Shown: one piece after another, positions 15,997-24,475 of the stretch | How the letters are laid out: the number at the start of each line of letters is the position of its first letter | Numbering within the stretch: the stretch's first letter is position 1 | Source of the DNA: Holophagales bacterium | GTDB taxonomy: Bacteria > Acidobacteriota > Thermoanaerobaculia > Multivoradales > Multivoraceae | Length of the DNA stretch: 36,781 nt | Direction: 5' to 3' | Assembly: GCA_009837085.1 (NCBI GenBank) | Contig: VXUF01000025.1 | Location: forward strand, 4,353-41,133 | Notes under the pieces: generated by a model | The model's input: only the letters and a program-made list of their open reading frames with translations | Told to the model about the DNA's origin: nothing | Database searches by the model: none | Made by a program: the position numbers and the translations under genes

Positions 15997-17013
15997 CTAG
16001 GCGAAGCCCACCAACCGGCGAATCTCGGCCGCCTTCGGCTCGGCGACTTTCCGCGCGCGCTCCGCGCCGATGGCTAGCAGCCGGTCGAGCTCCTCCGGCG
16101 CGGCCATCAGTTCCTCGTAGCGCCGCCGGATCGGCGCCACCACCTCGATCACCGCTTCCGCGACCCCCATCTTCAGGTCGCCGTAGCCGCGAGCCCCGGC
16201 GAAATCGGCCAGGACCTGGTCCCCGCTGCGATCCGTGATCGCCTGGTAGATCAGGAGCAGATTGTTGACGCCCGCCCTGGCCGGCTCGTCGCTGAACTCG
16301 ATCTCGCGCCCCGAGTCGGTGACCGCGCGCTTGAGCGAACGCCGGATCTCGTCGTCGGTGTCGGTGAGCCGGACAGCATGGCCACGCCCGGCGGTCTCGC
16401 TCTTCGACATCTTGGCGGTCGGATCGTCGAGAGCCATCACCCGCGCACCCGTGGTGGGGATCACAGCCTCGGGGAGAACGAACGTCTCCCCGTAGAGATG
16501 GTTGAAGCGGCCCGCGATGTCCCGCGCCAGCTCGACGTGCTGTTTCTGATCCTCCCCGACCGGCACCTCGTCGGCGTCGTAGAGGAGGATGTCGGCCGCC
16601 TGGAGCACCGGGTAGGTGAACAGGCCGACGCCGATCCGCTCGCGGCCCCCCTGGCGTTCCGACTTCGCCTTGTACTGCGTCATCCGCTCGAGCCAGCCGA
16701 TCGGTGTCGTGCACCCCAGAATCCAGGCGGCCTCCACGTGCGCACGCACGTGGCTCTGGACGAACAGCGTCGTGCGCTCCGGGTCGATGCCGCAGGCGAA
16801 CAGCATCGCCGTCAACTCGCGCGTGCCGGCGCGCAGCGCCTCCGGATCCTGGCGCACGGTGATCGCGTGCAGGTCCACGACGCAGATGAAGTTCTCGCGA
16901 TCGTCCTGGCGAGCGGCCCAGTGCTTCACGGCCCCCAGGTAGTTCCCAAGGTGCAGCACACCGGACGGTTGAATGCCGGAAAACACCCGGCGCCTCCGGG
17001 CCGCCCCACTCAT
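15997..17013 (-). CDS. trpS: Tryptophan-tRNA ligase
   Basis: 338 residues, the normal length for bacterial TrpRS, which charges tRNA-Trp with tryptophan in the cytoplasm. Class I signatures are present: FSGIQPSGVLHLGNYLGAVK carries the HIGH-type motif as HLGN (21-24), and AKMSKSE carries KMSKS (201-205). Other family stretches are GWLERMTQYK, VGLFTYPVLQAADILLY and VPVGEDQKQHVELARDIA. The start is ATG 17013 with GAGGAT about 9 bases upstream. It lies 13 bases downstream of the sodium:solute symporter gene, so it may be read from the same transcript. No tRNA gene or T-box is visible. Confidence 0.97.
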   Translation of the reverse strand: MSGAARRRRVFSGIQPSGVLHLGNYLGAVKHWAARQDDRENFICVVDLHAITVRQDPEALRAGTRELTAMLFACGIDPERTTLFVQSHVRAHVEAAWILGCTTPIGWLERMTQYKAKSERQGGRERIGVGLFTYPVLQAADILLYDADEVPVGEDQKQHVELARDIAGRFNHLYGETFVLPEAVIPTTGARVMALDDPTAKMSKSETAGRGHAVRLTDTDDEIRRSLKRAVTDSGREIEFSDEPARAGVNNLLLIYQAITDRSGDQVLADFAGARGYGDLKMGVAEAVIEVVAPIRRRYEELMAAPEELDRLLAIGAERARKVAEPKAAEIRRLVGFA

Positions 17014-17026
17014 GCTGGAGAGATCC

Positions 17027-18532
17027 TCACGCCGGGACGGTCGCCGGGAGCTTCGCCGGGCGAAGCACGGTCCAGCCGACGCAGATGCCGTAGTTCAGGA
17101 GCAGGCCCCAGACGCCGGCGCCCACTCCCCACGGACTGCGGGTCGCCCAGACGTCGAAGGCGGCGCCGCACCAGATGACCAGGGTGAGAAGGGTGCCCAG
17201 CACCATGCCGGTTAGAACGGCCGAAGCCGGCATCCGCCGCCAGTAGACGCCGAGCATGAAGACCGGCGAGAGCTGGACCATGAACTCGAGCTTCAGCTCG
17301 ATCAGCACCCAGATCGAGCTCTCCGTCTCCAGCGACACCCAGGCCATCAGGATCAGGATCGCCATGATGCCCCAGGCGAACGTCTTGCCGACGATCAGCA
17401 TCTCGCGGGCCGACGCCTCGCGGCGGAAGTAGCTCTTGTAGATGTCCTTCGTGAACATGGACCCGATCGACAGGAGAGCCGAGTCCGCGGTCGACATGAT
17501 CGCGGCCACCACCGCCGCGAACACCATCACGATGAGCCAGTACATCACTGGCGAACGGTCGATCAGACCGCCCAGGACGTAGATCGTGACCTTGTCGCTC
17601 TCGAGCTGCGAGAGCCCGGGGAACCGGCTCAGCGCGATGAAGCCAATCAGGAAGGCGAGCAGGGTCGTACCCAGCGGCATGAAACCCATCGCCGCCAGCG
17701 ACCGTCGCAGGCTCTTCTCGCCCTTCGCCGCGAAGATGCGCTGGATCGCGTGGGGATACAGCGCGACGCCGAGACCGAGCATGAGGAGCGTGCTGACCCA
17801 GGTCCGCAGGCCCCGGGCGTCCGGCGGCTCGAGCCTCTCCGGCGCCGTGGCGCGAATCCTCTCCGATGCCGCCGCCAGCCCGCCGTCCGCGGTCACCAGG
17901 GTGTAGAGAATCACCGCGCAGCCGCAGAGCAGCAGCGAACCCTGCACCGCGTCGGTCCAGGCGACCGCCCGCATGCCTCCGAGCGACTCGTAGATCAGCA
18001 TCACGCCGACCAGCAGCAGCACGCCCTGCATGAAACTCATGCGACCGCCGCTGATCGCCTCCACACCGTGCCCCATCGCCACCAGTTGCTCGAGCACGTA
18101 GTTCGCCAGGCCCCAGCAGAGAAGCACGACGCACAGGACGCGCAACGCATGGGATCCGAAACGGTGGTACACGAAGTCCGTCGGCGTGATGTAGCCGAAG
18201 CGCCGGGCCAGGCGAAACAGTCGCGGCGCGTAGATCATGAACACCGTGATGACGAGGACCATGAAGGTCACGCTGACGATGTACGTCGCCCCCTGGACGT
18301 AGGAGCGGCCGGCGAAGCCGAGCAGCGTGTTGCCGCTGTACTGGGTGGCGAACAGGGTGAGAAACAGGACCGCGAAACCGAAGGTCGAGCCGCCGAGGTA
18401 GAAGTCCCGCAGCGAGCGTTCCTTCTGCTTCAGGCGGCCGAGCAGGCCGAGGCCGAGCATGACGACGAGGTAGCCGCCGAGGACAGCCAGCGCGCCGGGC
18501 CCGAAGGTCACCTCGGGGACCGAAGTGTTCAC
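17027..18532 (-). CDS. Sodium:solute symporter (SSS family)
   Basis: 501 residues from GTG 18532 with about 13 membrane helices. It has the SSS pattern: DFYLGGSTFGF near the first helices, FATQYSGNTLLGFAGRSY, GYITPTDFVYHRFGS, GMRAVAWTDAVQG and, in the Na-binding helix region, AAVVAAIMSTADSALLSIGS followed by FTKDIYKSY. The family moves sugars, amino acids, acetate, pantothenate or similar with sodium; the substrate here is not determined. Its GTG overlaps the TGA of the small two-TM gene upstream (GTGA, 18529-18532), which suggests a coupled two-part transporter. A divergent peptidase/asparaginase lipoprotein nearby could hint at amino-acid uptake, but that is speculation. Confidence 0.93.
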   Translation of the reverse strand: MNTSVPEVTFGPGALAVLGGYLVVMLGLGLLGRLKQKERSLRDFYLGGSTFGFAVLFLTLFATQYSGNTLLGFAGRSYVQGATYIVSVTFMVLVITVFMIYAPRLFRLARRFGYITPTDFVYHRFGSHALRVLCVVLLCWGLANYVLEQLVAMGHGVEAISGGRMSFMQGVLLLVGVMLIYESLGGMRAVAWTDAVQGSLLLCGCAVILYTLVTADGGLAAASERIRATAPERLEPPDARGLRTWVSTLLMLGLGVALYPHAIQRIFAAKGEKSLRRSLAAMGFMPLGTTLLAFLIGFIALSRFPGLSQLESDKVTIYVLGGLIDRSPVMYWLIVMVFAAVVAAIMSTADSALLSIGSMFTKDIYKSYFRREASAREMLIVGKTFAWGIMAILILMAWVSLETESSIWVLIELKLEFMVQLSPVFMLGVYWRRMPASAVLTGMVLGTLLTLVIWCGAAFDVWATRSPWGVGAGVWGLLLNYGICVGWTVLRPAKLPATVPA

Positions 18533-18891
18533 GGGTTCTCTCCGGACGCTGCCGGGGGCGCCGCGGCGCTCGCGGCGCCGCCGTCGTCGTCGGCACCGTC
18601 CCGCCACAGGCGCAACGAAGCGAAAGCCGTGATCACCGCCAGGACCAGGCCGCAGCCGATCGTGATCCAGGTCCAGACTGGCAGGCCGGCCGCCAGCCGG
18701 CCGCCCACCGACGGCGGCAGGTACCACGGCACGCTGACTACGAGGATCAGAATGACCGCGGGCAGGAACCAGCGATGCCGCAGAGGCTCGTCCGCAGGAC
18801 GAATCGCCTCCCAGAAGGCGTCCTGGTCCCGCTCGTCTTCGTAGTCCGACAGACGCTTCGTGTTGGCCACCGAGCGCGCATTATGCCCCAC
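18529..18891 (-). CDS. Small two-TM protein, probable partner of the sodium:solute symporter
   Basis: 120 residues from GTG 18891; GTG 18870, seven codons later, is an equal alternative (starting MANTKRLSDYEDER). A charged N-terminus is followed by two membrane helices (about 41-60 and 72-95), a short basic loop, and an Ala/Pro/Gly-rich C-terminal tail. I do not recognise the family by sequence. Small two-helix proteins overlapping an SSS gene are known in other systems (YjcH next to ActP, YhdT next to PanF), and the GTGA overlap with the symporter supports such a role here. I see no clear ribosome-binding site for either start. Confidence 0.7.
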   Translation of the reverse strand: MGHNARSVANTKRLSDYEDERDQDAFWEAIRPADEPLRHRWFLPAVILILVVSVPWYLPPSVGGRLAAGLPVWTWITIGCGLVLAVITAFASLRLWRDGADDDGGAASAAAPPAASGENP

Positions 18892-18941
18892 CGCGACCTG
18901 GGGCCGCCGTGCTAACGTCCACCGCTCCGGTTCCGGCCGGC

Positions 18942-18988
18942 GCCCCCTGGTCTACGCCCCTTGACAGGCCTCCAGACGACCAGGGGGC
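18942..18988 (+). promoter_or_regulatory. 11-bp inverted repeat covering the ribosome-binding site of the asparaginase-type gene
   Basis: GCCCCCTGGTC (18942-18952) and its exact complement GACCAGGGGGC (18978-18988) flank a 25-base loop. The right arm contains the only good Shine-Dalgarno sequence (AGGGGG, 18982-18987) for ATG 18995. A competing stem, CAGGCCTCC (18965-18973) with GGGGGCCTG (18983-18991), has one G-U pair and also covers it. In RNA this would mask translation; as DNA it could be an operator for the divergent pair of genes. Confidence 0.5.
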
Positions 18989-18994
18989 CTGCAC

Positions 18995-20164
18995 ATGGTG
19001 AACGGTTCTCGACTGTGTTCCCCGACTCTCGCGGTGGCCGTCTGCACGGTCCTGGCCATGGGACTGGCATCGTGCGGTCCGGCGGAACGCAGGACGGCTG
19101 AACCCAGGGCGAACGGGGAAGGGCAGCAGGACTTGAGCCAGGAAACCCCAGCCGGCGTCGAAGCAGCGCCGGCCCCCGAGTGGTCGCTCGCCATCCACGG
19201 CGGCGCGGGCAGTGCCCGTCGCGACACGACGGACGCCGACGACTACTACCAGGCCCTGCGCGATGTGCTGTCGCTGGGCAGCGAGCAGTTGGCGGCGGGT
19301 GAAGCGAGCCTCCGCGTGGTCGAGGAGGTGGTCGCGGCGCTGGAGGACGACCCCCGATTCAACGCGGGCCGCGGCTCGGTGTTCACCTCCATCGGCACCC
19401 ACGAACTGGACGCCGCGATCATGGACGGCCGCACCCTCGCCTGCGGCGCGGTGGCCGGCGTGAAGAACGTCCGCAATCCGGTGCGACTGGCCCGGCGCGT
19501 CATGGAGGACACGCCGCACGTGCTCCTCAGCGGCCAGGGCGCCGACAACTTCGCGGTCAACGCCGGCGTCCGCCGGAACGTCCAGGCCTACTTCACGACC
19601 GAGCCCCAGTTGGAGCGATTTCGGGAGATCCGCAGCCAGCGGAGAGGCGGCAATTCGGAAGGTGACGGAGCCCCGAGTCCCGATGGCGACTACACCGGCA
19701 ACGCGGGTCCGGAACGCGACCAGGCCGGCGCCTCCCATCTCGGCACCGTCGGCGCGGTGGCCATGGACCGCTACGGCAACCTGGCGGCGGCCACGTCGAC
19801 CGGGGGCACGATGTACAAGCAGATCGGTCGCGTCGGTGACGTGCCCGTGATCGGCGCGGGCACCTACGCGAACAACGACACGGCTGCCATCTCCTGCACC
19901 GGCCGTGGCGAGGAGTTCATTCGCCACACCGTGGCCTATGACGTCTCGGCCCTCATCGAGTACGGCGGACTCTCCGTCGAAGACGCCGCGCGCAAGGTGA
20001 TCGGCGAGACGTTGAAGCCCGGCGACGGCGGCCTCATCGCGATCGGCCGGGACGGCTCCATCGCGATGGAGTTCAATACGAACGCGATGTTCCGCGGCGC
20101 GGCCAACTCACTCGGCCGGTTCGACGTCGGGATCTGGGAGGACGTCCGCAGCGGCCGACCGTGA
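18995..20164 (+). CDS. Lipoprotein isoaspartyl peptidase/L-asparaginase (Ntn-hydrolase, plant type)
   Basis: 389 residues from ATG 18995. A signal helix ends in a lipobox (GLASC, Cys27), then a flexible linker leads into the domain at about residue 63. The family features are WSLAIHGGAG near the N-terminus of the domain, DDPRFNAGRGSVF, ELDAAIMDG, and the autocleavage site HLGTVGAVAMD with the catalytic Thr251 that becomes the new N-terminus. STGGTMYK and VIGAGTYANN follow. The enzyme would split itself into alpha and beta chains and cleave beta-aspartyl dipeptides or asparagine in the periplasm. It ends in GTGA (20161-20164), overlapping prpE, so the two are probably co-translated, an unusual pairing. 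The ribosome-binding site is AGGGGG and lies inside an inverted repeat. Confidence 0.92.
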   Translation: MVNGSRLCSPTLAVAVCTVLAMGLASCGPAERRTAEPRANGEGQQDLSQETPAGVEAAPAPEWSLAIHGGAGSARRDTTDADDYYQALRDVLSLGSEQLAAGEASLRVVEEVVAALEDDPRFNAGRGSVFTSIGTHELDAAIMDGRTLACGAVAGVKNVRNPVRLARRVMEDTPHVLLSGQGADNFAVNAGVRRNVQAYFTTEPQLERFREIRSQRRGGNSEGDGAPSPDGDYTGNAGPERDQAGASHLGTVGAVAMDRYGNLAAATSTGGTMYKQIGRVGDVPVIGAGTYANNDTAAISCTGRGEEFIRHTVAYDVSALIEYGGLSVEDAARKVIGETLKPGDGGLIAIGRDGSIAMEFNTNAMFRGAANSLGRFDVGIWEDVRSGRP

Positions 20165-22086
20165 GCACCCGCTACGAACAGACGCTGCACCGGGCCCGAA
20201 CCGACCCGGAGGGGTTCTGGGCCGAGGCCGCCGAGGCGATCTCCTGGCACAGGCGCTGGGACCGCGTGCTGGACGATGCGAACCCGCCGTTCTATCGCTG
20301 GTTCGCCGGAGCGGAAGTCAACACCTGCTACAACGCGGTCGACCGGCATGTCGAGGCGGGACGGGGCGCCCAGCCGGCGCTGATCCACGACAGTCCCGTC
20401 ACGGGTACGAAGCGCATCCTCTCGTATTCCGACTTGCGCGAGCAGACCGCGCGGCTCGCCGGCGTGCTGCGCGGCCTCCACGTCGAGACCGGCGACCGGG
20501 TCCTGATCTACATGCCGATGGTGCCCGAGGCGGCCGTTGCCATGCTCGCCTGCGCCAGGATCGGCGCCATCCACTCCGTGGTCTTCGGCGGCTTCGCCGC
20601 CAGGGAACTCGCGACCCGGATCGAGGACGCCAGGCCGAAGGTCGTCCTTGCCGCTTCCTGCGGCATCGAGACCGCCCGCATCGTCGAGTACAAGCCCCTC
20701 CTCGACGAGGCAATCGCGATGTCGGCCCACAAGCCGGTCGCGACCGTCATGCTCCAGCGTCACCAGCACAGCGCCGAGCTCGGTTCGGACGACCGCGACT
20801 GGCACGACGCGATAGCCGCGGCCGAAGCCGTCGACTGCGTCCCGGTCCAGGCCACCGACCCTCTCTACATCCTGTACACCTCCGGCACGACCGGCGTACC
20901 CAAGGGCGTCGTCCGCGACAACGGAGGGCACCTGGTGGCTCTCGACTGGAGCATGGCCAACGTGTACGGCATGTCGCCCGGCGAGGTCTACTGGGCCGCG
21001 TCGGACATCGGCTGGGTGGTCGGACACTCCTACATCGTCTACGCGCCGCTGATTCACGGCTGCACCACAGTGCTCTACGAGGGTAAGCCGGTCGGCACGC
21101 CCGACGCGAGCGCTTTCTGGCGGGTCATCTCCCAGCACAACGTCTCGGCGCTGTTCACGGCGCCGACGGCGTTCCGCGCGATCAAGAGGGAGGATCCGCG
21201 CGGTGAACTGATCGGGAGGTTCGATCTGAGCTGTCTGCGCACCCTGTTTCTGGCCGGGGAACGCGCCGATCCGGACACCGTGCAGTGGGCCGAGGACAAG
21301 CTCGGCGTGCCGGTAATCGACCACTGGTGGCAGACCGAAACCGGCTGGGCGATCGCCGCCAACTGTGTGGGGTTGGGCGCCCTGCCGGTCAAGCATGGTT
21401 CACCGACGAAGGTCGTGCCCGGCTACGACGTGCGGATCCTCGACCACGACGAAGCCGGCACCCCCGGCTCGAGCCGGGAAATGCCGCCCGGCGAAAACGG
21501 CGCGATCGCGCTGCGCCTGCCGCTGCCGCCCGGCTGCCTGCCGACCCTGTGGCAGAACGACGAGGGCTACATCGAGTCCTACCTCCGCGAGTACGACGGC
21601 TACTACCAGACCGGCGACGCGGGCCACCTCGATGACGACGGCTACCTCTACATCATGAGCCGGACGGACGACCTGATCAACGTCGCCGGCCACCGCCTGT
21701 CCACCGGTGCCATGGAGGAGATCCTGGCTTCGCACCGGGACGTCGCCGAGTGCGCCGTCATCGGCGTAGCCGACTCGCTCAAGGGACAGGTGCCGCTGGG
21801 ACTGGCGGTGCTGTACGCGGGATCGAGCCGGGCCGAGACTGAGATCGTCCCGGAACTCGTGCAGAGCGTGCGCGACCAGCTCGGCCCGGTCGCGTCGTTC
21901 AAGGTCGCGGCGATCGTCGAGCGCCTGCCCAAGACGAGGTCAGGCAAGGTGCTCCGGGGAACGATGCGACGCATCGCCGATGGCGAGTCCTGGACGGTGC
22001 CGCCGACGATCGACGATCCGGCCATCCTCGACGAGATCGAGCAGACGCTCACCGAGCTGGGCTATCCCCGTCCGGCGACGCCCTGA
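20161..22086 (+). CDS. prpE: Propionyl-CoA synthetase (PrpE, acyl-AMP-forming)
   Basis: 641 residues from GTG 20161. It activates propionate (and perhaps other short acids) to the CoA ester through an acyl-adenylate in the cytoplasm. The signature is of the PrpE/ACSS3 subgroup and not Acs: YTSGTTGVPKGVVRDNGGH (residues 239-257), VYWAASDIGWVVGHSYIVY, IDHWWQTETGWAI, the TGDAGHLDDDGYLYIMSRTD hinge region and INVAGHRLSTGAMEE. The C-terminal LPKTRSGKVLRGTMRRIADG has the catalytic and regulatory Lys596. It is coupled by GTGA to the lipoprotein peptidase gene and lies about 230 bases before etfD. Propionyl-CoA could enter methylmalonyl or methylcitrate routes, but none of those genes is present. Confidence 0.94.
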   Translation: MSTRYEQTLHRARTDPEGFWAEAAEAISWHRRWDRVLDDANPPFYRWFAGAEVNTCYNAVDRHVEAGRGAQPALIHDSPVTGTKRILSYSDLREQTARLAGVLRGLHVETGDRVLIYMPMVPEAAVAMLACARIGAIHSVVFGGFAARELATRIEDARPKVVLAASCGIETARIVEYKPLLDEAIAMSAHKPVATVMLQRHQHSAELGSDDRDWHDAIAAAEAVDCVPVQATDPLYILYTSGTTGVPKGVVRDNGGHLVALDWSMANVYGMSPGEVYWAASDIGWVVGHSYIVYAPLIHGCTTVLYEGKPVGTPDASAFWRVISQHNVSALFTAPTAFRAIKREDPRGELIGRFDLSCLRTLFLAGERADPDTVQWAEDKLGVPVIDHWWQTETGWAIAANCVGLGALPVKHGSPTKVVPGYDVRILDHDEAGTPGSSREMPPGENGAIALRLPLPPGCLPTLWQNDEGYIESYLREYDGYYQTGDAGHLDDDGYLYIMSRTDDLINVAGHRLSTGAMEEILASHRDVAECAVIGVADSLKGQVPLGLAVLYAGSSRAETEIVPELVQSVRDQLGPVASFKVAAIVERLPKTRSGKVLRGTMRRIADGESWTVPPTIDDPAILDEIEQTLTELGYPRPATP

Positions 22087-22314
22087 GGGCGGTTCCTCCA
22101 CGCAGGGAGTCCGCAGAATCTGCGGAAAACTCTGCGGAAAGCAACCATCCCCATACCCTGTAAGCCCCTTGTTATCAGCAACTTACAGCCATTCCGCACC
22201 GGATACGGTGCGCGCCGCTGACTCACTGTAAGTCATTCATGAACAAGAGGTTAAGCCGGCCCGGCGACTGACCGGCATTGCCGGATGTTTCGAGTCGGCG
22301 GTACAGTGCCCCCC
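22087..22314. other. Palindrome-rich, less GC-rich intergenic segment between prpE and etfD
   Basis: There is no ORF of note in this stretch. It holds CCGCAGA-A-TCTGCGG (22111-22125), with TCTGCGGAAA directly repeated 12 bases on (22119 and 22131). CTGTAAG occurs at 22158 and 22226, with its inverse CTTACAG at 22182-22188. A 7-bp hairpin with a GATA loop is at 22195-22212, and CCGGCA-T-TGCCGG lies at 22272-22284, right before a possible start codon. Its base composition is visibly richer in A and T than the genes around it. It could hold the prpE terminator, the etfD promoter and operators, or the scar of an integration site. Confidence 0.6.
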
Positions 22315-24390
22315 ATGGACCCGACGCAGGCGACCCGAGAGGTCTTCTGGAACATCGAGTACACCTGGCTGGTGTACGTGCTGATGGTCCCCACGCTGGC
22401 GGTCTTCGGCTGGGGCTTCTGGCTCAAGATCCGGCGCTGGCGGGCTGGCCAGCCGGAAGTCCGTTTCGACCGGCTGGGCGAACGGATGCAGCTCTTCCTC
22501 AAGAACGCCGTGGGCCAGGGCCGCACGATCAAGAGGCGCTACGCCGGGATCTTCCACACGCTCGTCTACACGGGCTTCATCGTGCTGTTCCTGGCCACAA
22601 CCGTGGTCGCGATCCACCACGACACGCCCCTGCACATCATGAAGGGGCACTTCTACCTGATCTTCCAGTCACTGACCGTCGACATCTTCGGCCTGTTCGT
22701 GATGGTCGGGGTCGCGCTGGCCGCGATTCGACGCTGGATCTCGAAGCCGAAGCTGCTGGTCTACACCGACGAGGCGAGCTGGATTCTGGTCACCATCTTC
22801 GTGATGGCCTTGACGGGCTTCATGATCGAGGGCTGGCGTATCGCCGTCACCGACGACCCCTGGGCCGCCTGGTCGCCGATCGGCAACCTCTTCGCTCTCG
22901 CTTCGGACCCACTGATGAGCGACGCGGCGATGCAGACCGGTCACGTCGCCATCTGGTGGTTCCACCTGGTGGTGGCGTTCGGCTGGATCGCCTGGGTGCC
23001 GTTCAGCAAGATGTCGCACGTCTTCACGGCGCCCCTCAACATCTTCACTGCCAACCTGGACGGCTACGGAGGCTCACTCAAGACGATCGACTTCGAGACC
23101 GCCGAGCGGTTCGGGATCAATCACCTGGGTGACTTCACCTGGAAGGACCTGCTCGACTTCGACGCCTGCACCGAGTGCGGCCGCTGCACCGACGTCTGCC
23201 CGGCCAACACGGTGGGCAAGTCACTCTCGCCGCGCGACATCATCCTCGACCTGCAGGCGCTGATGCACAAACGGGGCGACACCGTGCTGGTCAGCGGCAA
23301 CGGCGACAATGGAAACGGCAGCGGCGAGGTCGAACTGCTGCCGATCATCGACCAGAAGACCGCCGTCTCACCGGAGGCCCTGTTCGCCTGCACCACCTGC
23401 GCCGCCTGCATGGAGGCCTGCCCGGTCCATATCGAGCAGATGCCGAAGATCGTCGACGCGCGCCGCTACCTCGTCATGGAGGAGGCGGACTTCCCCGAAG
23501 GGATGATGGACATGATGAACTCGCTCGAGTCGCGCCAGCATCCGTTCGCGGGCACGCAGTTCAGCCGCGTCGACTGGACGGAGGGCCTCGACATCGACGT
23601 GATGGCCGAGATGGACGATCCGCACGAAGCCGAGGTCCTCATGTGGGTTGGCTGCGGCGGCGCCCTGGTCGAGCGCAACCGCAACACCGTCCGCGCCACC
23701 GCGAAGCTGCTCCAGAAGGCTGGAGTCAAGTTCGCGATTCTCGGCCGCGAGGAGTCCTGCACCGGTGATCCCGCCCGCCGGGTCGGCAACGAGTTCCTGT
23801 TCGAGATGCTGGCCAAGGGCAACGTCGAGACGATGCAGCGCTACGGCGTTCGCAAGGTGGTCACCTCCTGCCCCCACTGTTTCAACTCGTTCAGGAACGA
23901 GTACCCGCAATTCGGCGGCAGCTACGAGGTCTACCACCACAGCCAGTTCCTGGATCAACTGCTGGAGTCGGGCCGTCTCGACGGCAACGGCGCCGCGGTC
24001 AGCTCGAACGGGAGTTCGACGATCACCTTCCACGATCCCTGCTATCTCGGCCGCCACAACGGCGAGTACGACGCTCCGCGCAACCTGCTCGCGAAGCTGG
24101 GCGACGCGCGCCAGGTCGAGATGGAGAGGAGCCGGAACACGAGTTTCTGCTGCGGCGGCGGCGGCGGCATGGCTTTCGTCGACGAACCGCCCGACCAGCG
24201 AGTGAACCAGGAACGCGCCCAGGAGGCGGTCGACACCGGAGCGGACGTGGTGGCCGTGGGCTGCCCCTTCTGCGCCACGATGCTCGACGACGGCGTGAAT
24301 GCGCGCCGCGGCGACCGCGACGTCAAGGTCAAGGACGTGGCGGAGCTGCTCTGGGACGCGGTCGGCGAGCCCGGCCAGGCCGCGCCCTAG
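22315..24390 (+). CDS. etfD: Membrane FeS/cytochrome-b type ETF oxidoreductase (EtfD-like, HdrD/CCG-domain protein)
   Basis: 691 residues from ATG 22315 (ATG 22285 would add ten). The N-terminal third has about five membrane helices of NarI-like type with several His residues that could bind heme b ([30 protein letters not shown]). Two 4Fe-4S clusters follow: Cys285, 288, 291 and 295 in [14 protein letters not shown], and Cys359, 362, 365 and 369 in [12 protein letters not shown]. Two CCG domains come next (SCPHCFNSF and [10 protein letters not shown], with GCPFCATML). This layout matches EtfD of Mycobacterium and the EMO/DUF224 proteins that pass electrons from ETF to menaquinone during fatty-acid oxidation. 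Its neighbours tetR, etfB and etfA strongly support this. A clear ribosome-binding site is lacking. Confidence 0.9.
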   Translation: MDPTQATREVFWNIEYTWLVYVLMVPTLAVFGWGFWLKIRRWRAGQPEVRFDRLGERMQLFLKNAVGQGRTIKRRYAGIFHTLVYTGFIVLFLATTVVAIHHDTPLHIMKGHFYLIFQSLTVDIFGLFVMVGVALAAIRRWISKPKLLVYTDEASWILVTIFVMALTGFMIEGWRIAVTDDPWAAWSPIGNLFALASDPLMSDAAMQTGHVAIWWFHLVVAFGWIAWVPFSKMSHVFTAPLNIFTANLDGYGGSLKTIDFETAERFGINHLGDFTWKDLLDFDACTECGRCTDVCPANTVGKSLSPRDIILDLQALMHKRGDTVLVSGNGDNGNGSGEVELLPIIDQKTAVSPEALFACTTCAACMEACPVHIEQMPKIVDARRYLVMEEADFPEGMMDMMNSLESRQHPFAGTQFSRVDWTEGLDIDVMAEMDDPHEAEVLMWVGCGGALVERNRNTVRATAKLLQKAGVKFAILGREESCTGDPARRVGNEFLFEMLAKGNVETMQRYGVRKVVTSCPHCFNSFRNEYPQFGGSYEVYHHSQFLDQLLESGRLDGNGAAVSSNGSSTITFHDPCYLGRHNGEYDAPRNLLAKLGDARQVEMERSRNTSFCCGGGGGMAFVDEPPDQRVNQERAQEAVDTGADVVAVGCPFCATMLDDGVNARRGDRDVKVKDVAELLWDAVGEPGQAAP

Positions 24391-24413
24391 CCCCGCTCCT
24401 CCCGCCCAGTCCG

Positions 24414-24442
24414 TTGCCAACCTACCGGGCGGTCGGTAGACT
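24414..24442 (+). promoter_or_regulatory. Sigma70-like promoter with a TetR-type operator in its spacer, upstream of tetR
   Basis: The -35 box TTGCCA (24414-24419) and -10 box TAGACT (24437-24442) are exactly 17 bases apart. Between and partly over them lies CTACCG-GGCGGT-CGGTAG (24422-24439), an inverted repeat with 6-bp arms of the CCGGTCGGT type bound by many TetR/FadR-like repressors. A bound dimer would block RNA polymerase. The start of tetR is 34 bases past the -10 box, so autoregulation and control of etfBA are likely. Confidence 0.7.
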
Positions 24443-24475
24443 ACTCTCCGTGACCTTCCGAGACCCCTCGACCCG

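Noticed and set aside
18533..18727. A longer N-terminus for the sodium:solute symporter
   Set aside because: It would read through the small two-TM gene out of frame; the GTG in the GTGA overlap gives the normal family length.
18880..18885. CATAAT on the minus strand as a -10 box for the small two-TM gene
   Set aside because: There is no -35-like box at the right distance and it lies inside the longer version of the gene, so the support is too weak.
18961..18966. A perfect TTGACA as a -35 box for the asparaginase-type gene
   Set aside because: No -10-like hexamer lies 16-18 bases downstream; that place is GGGGCC-type sequence, and the box sits in the loop of the inverted repeat.
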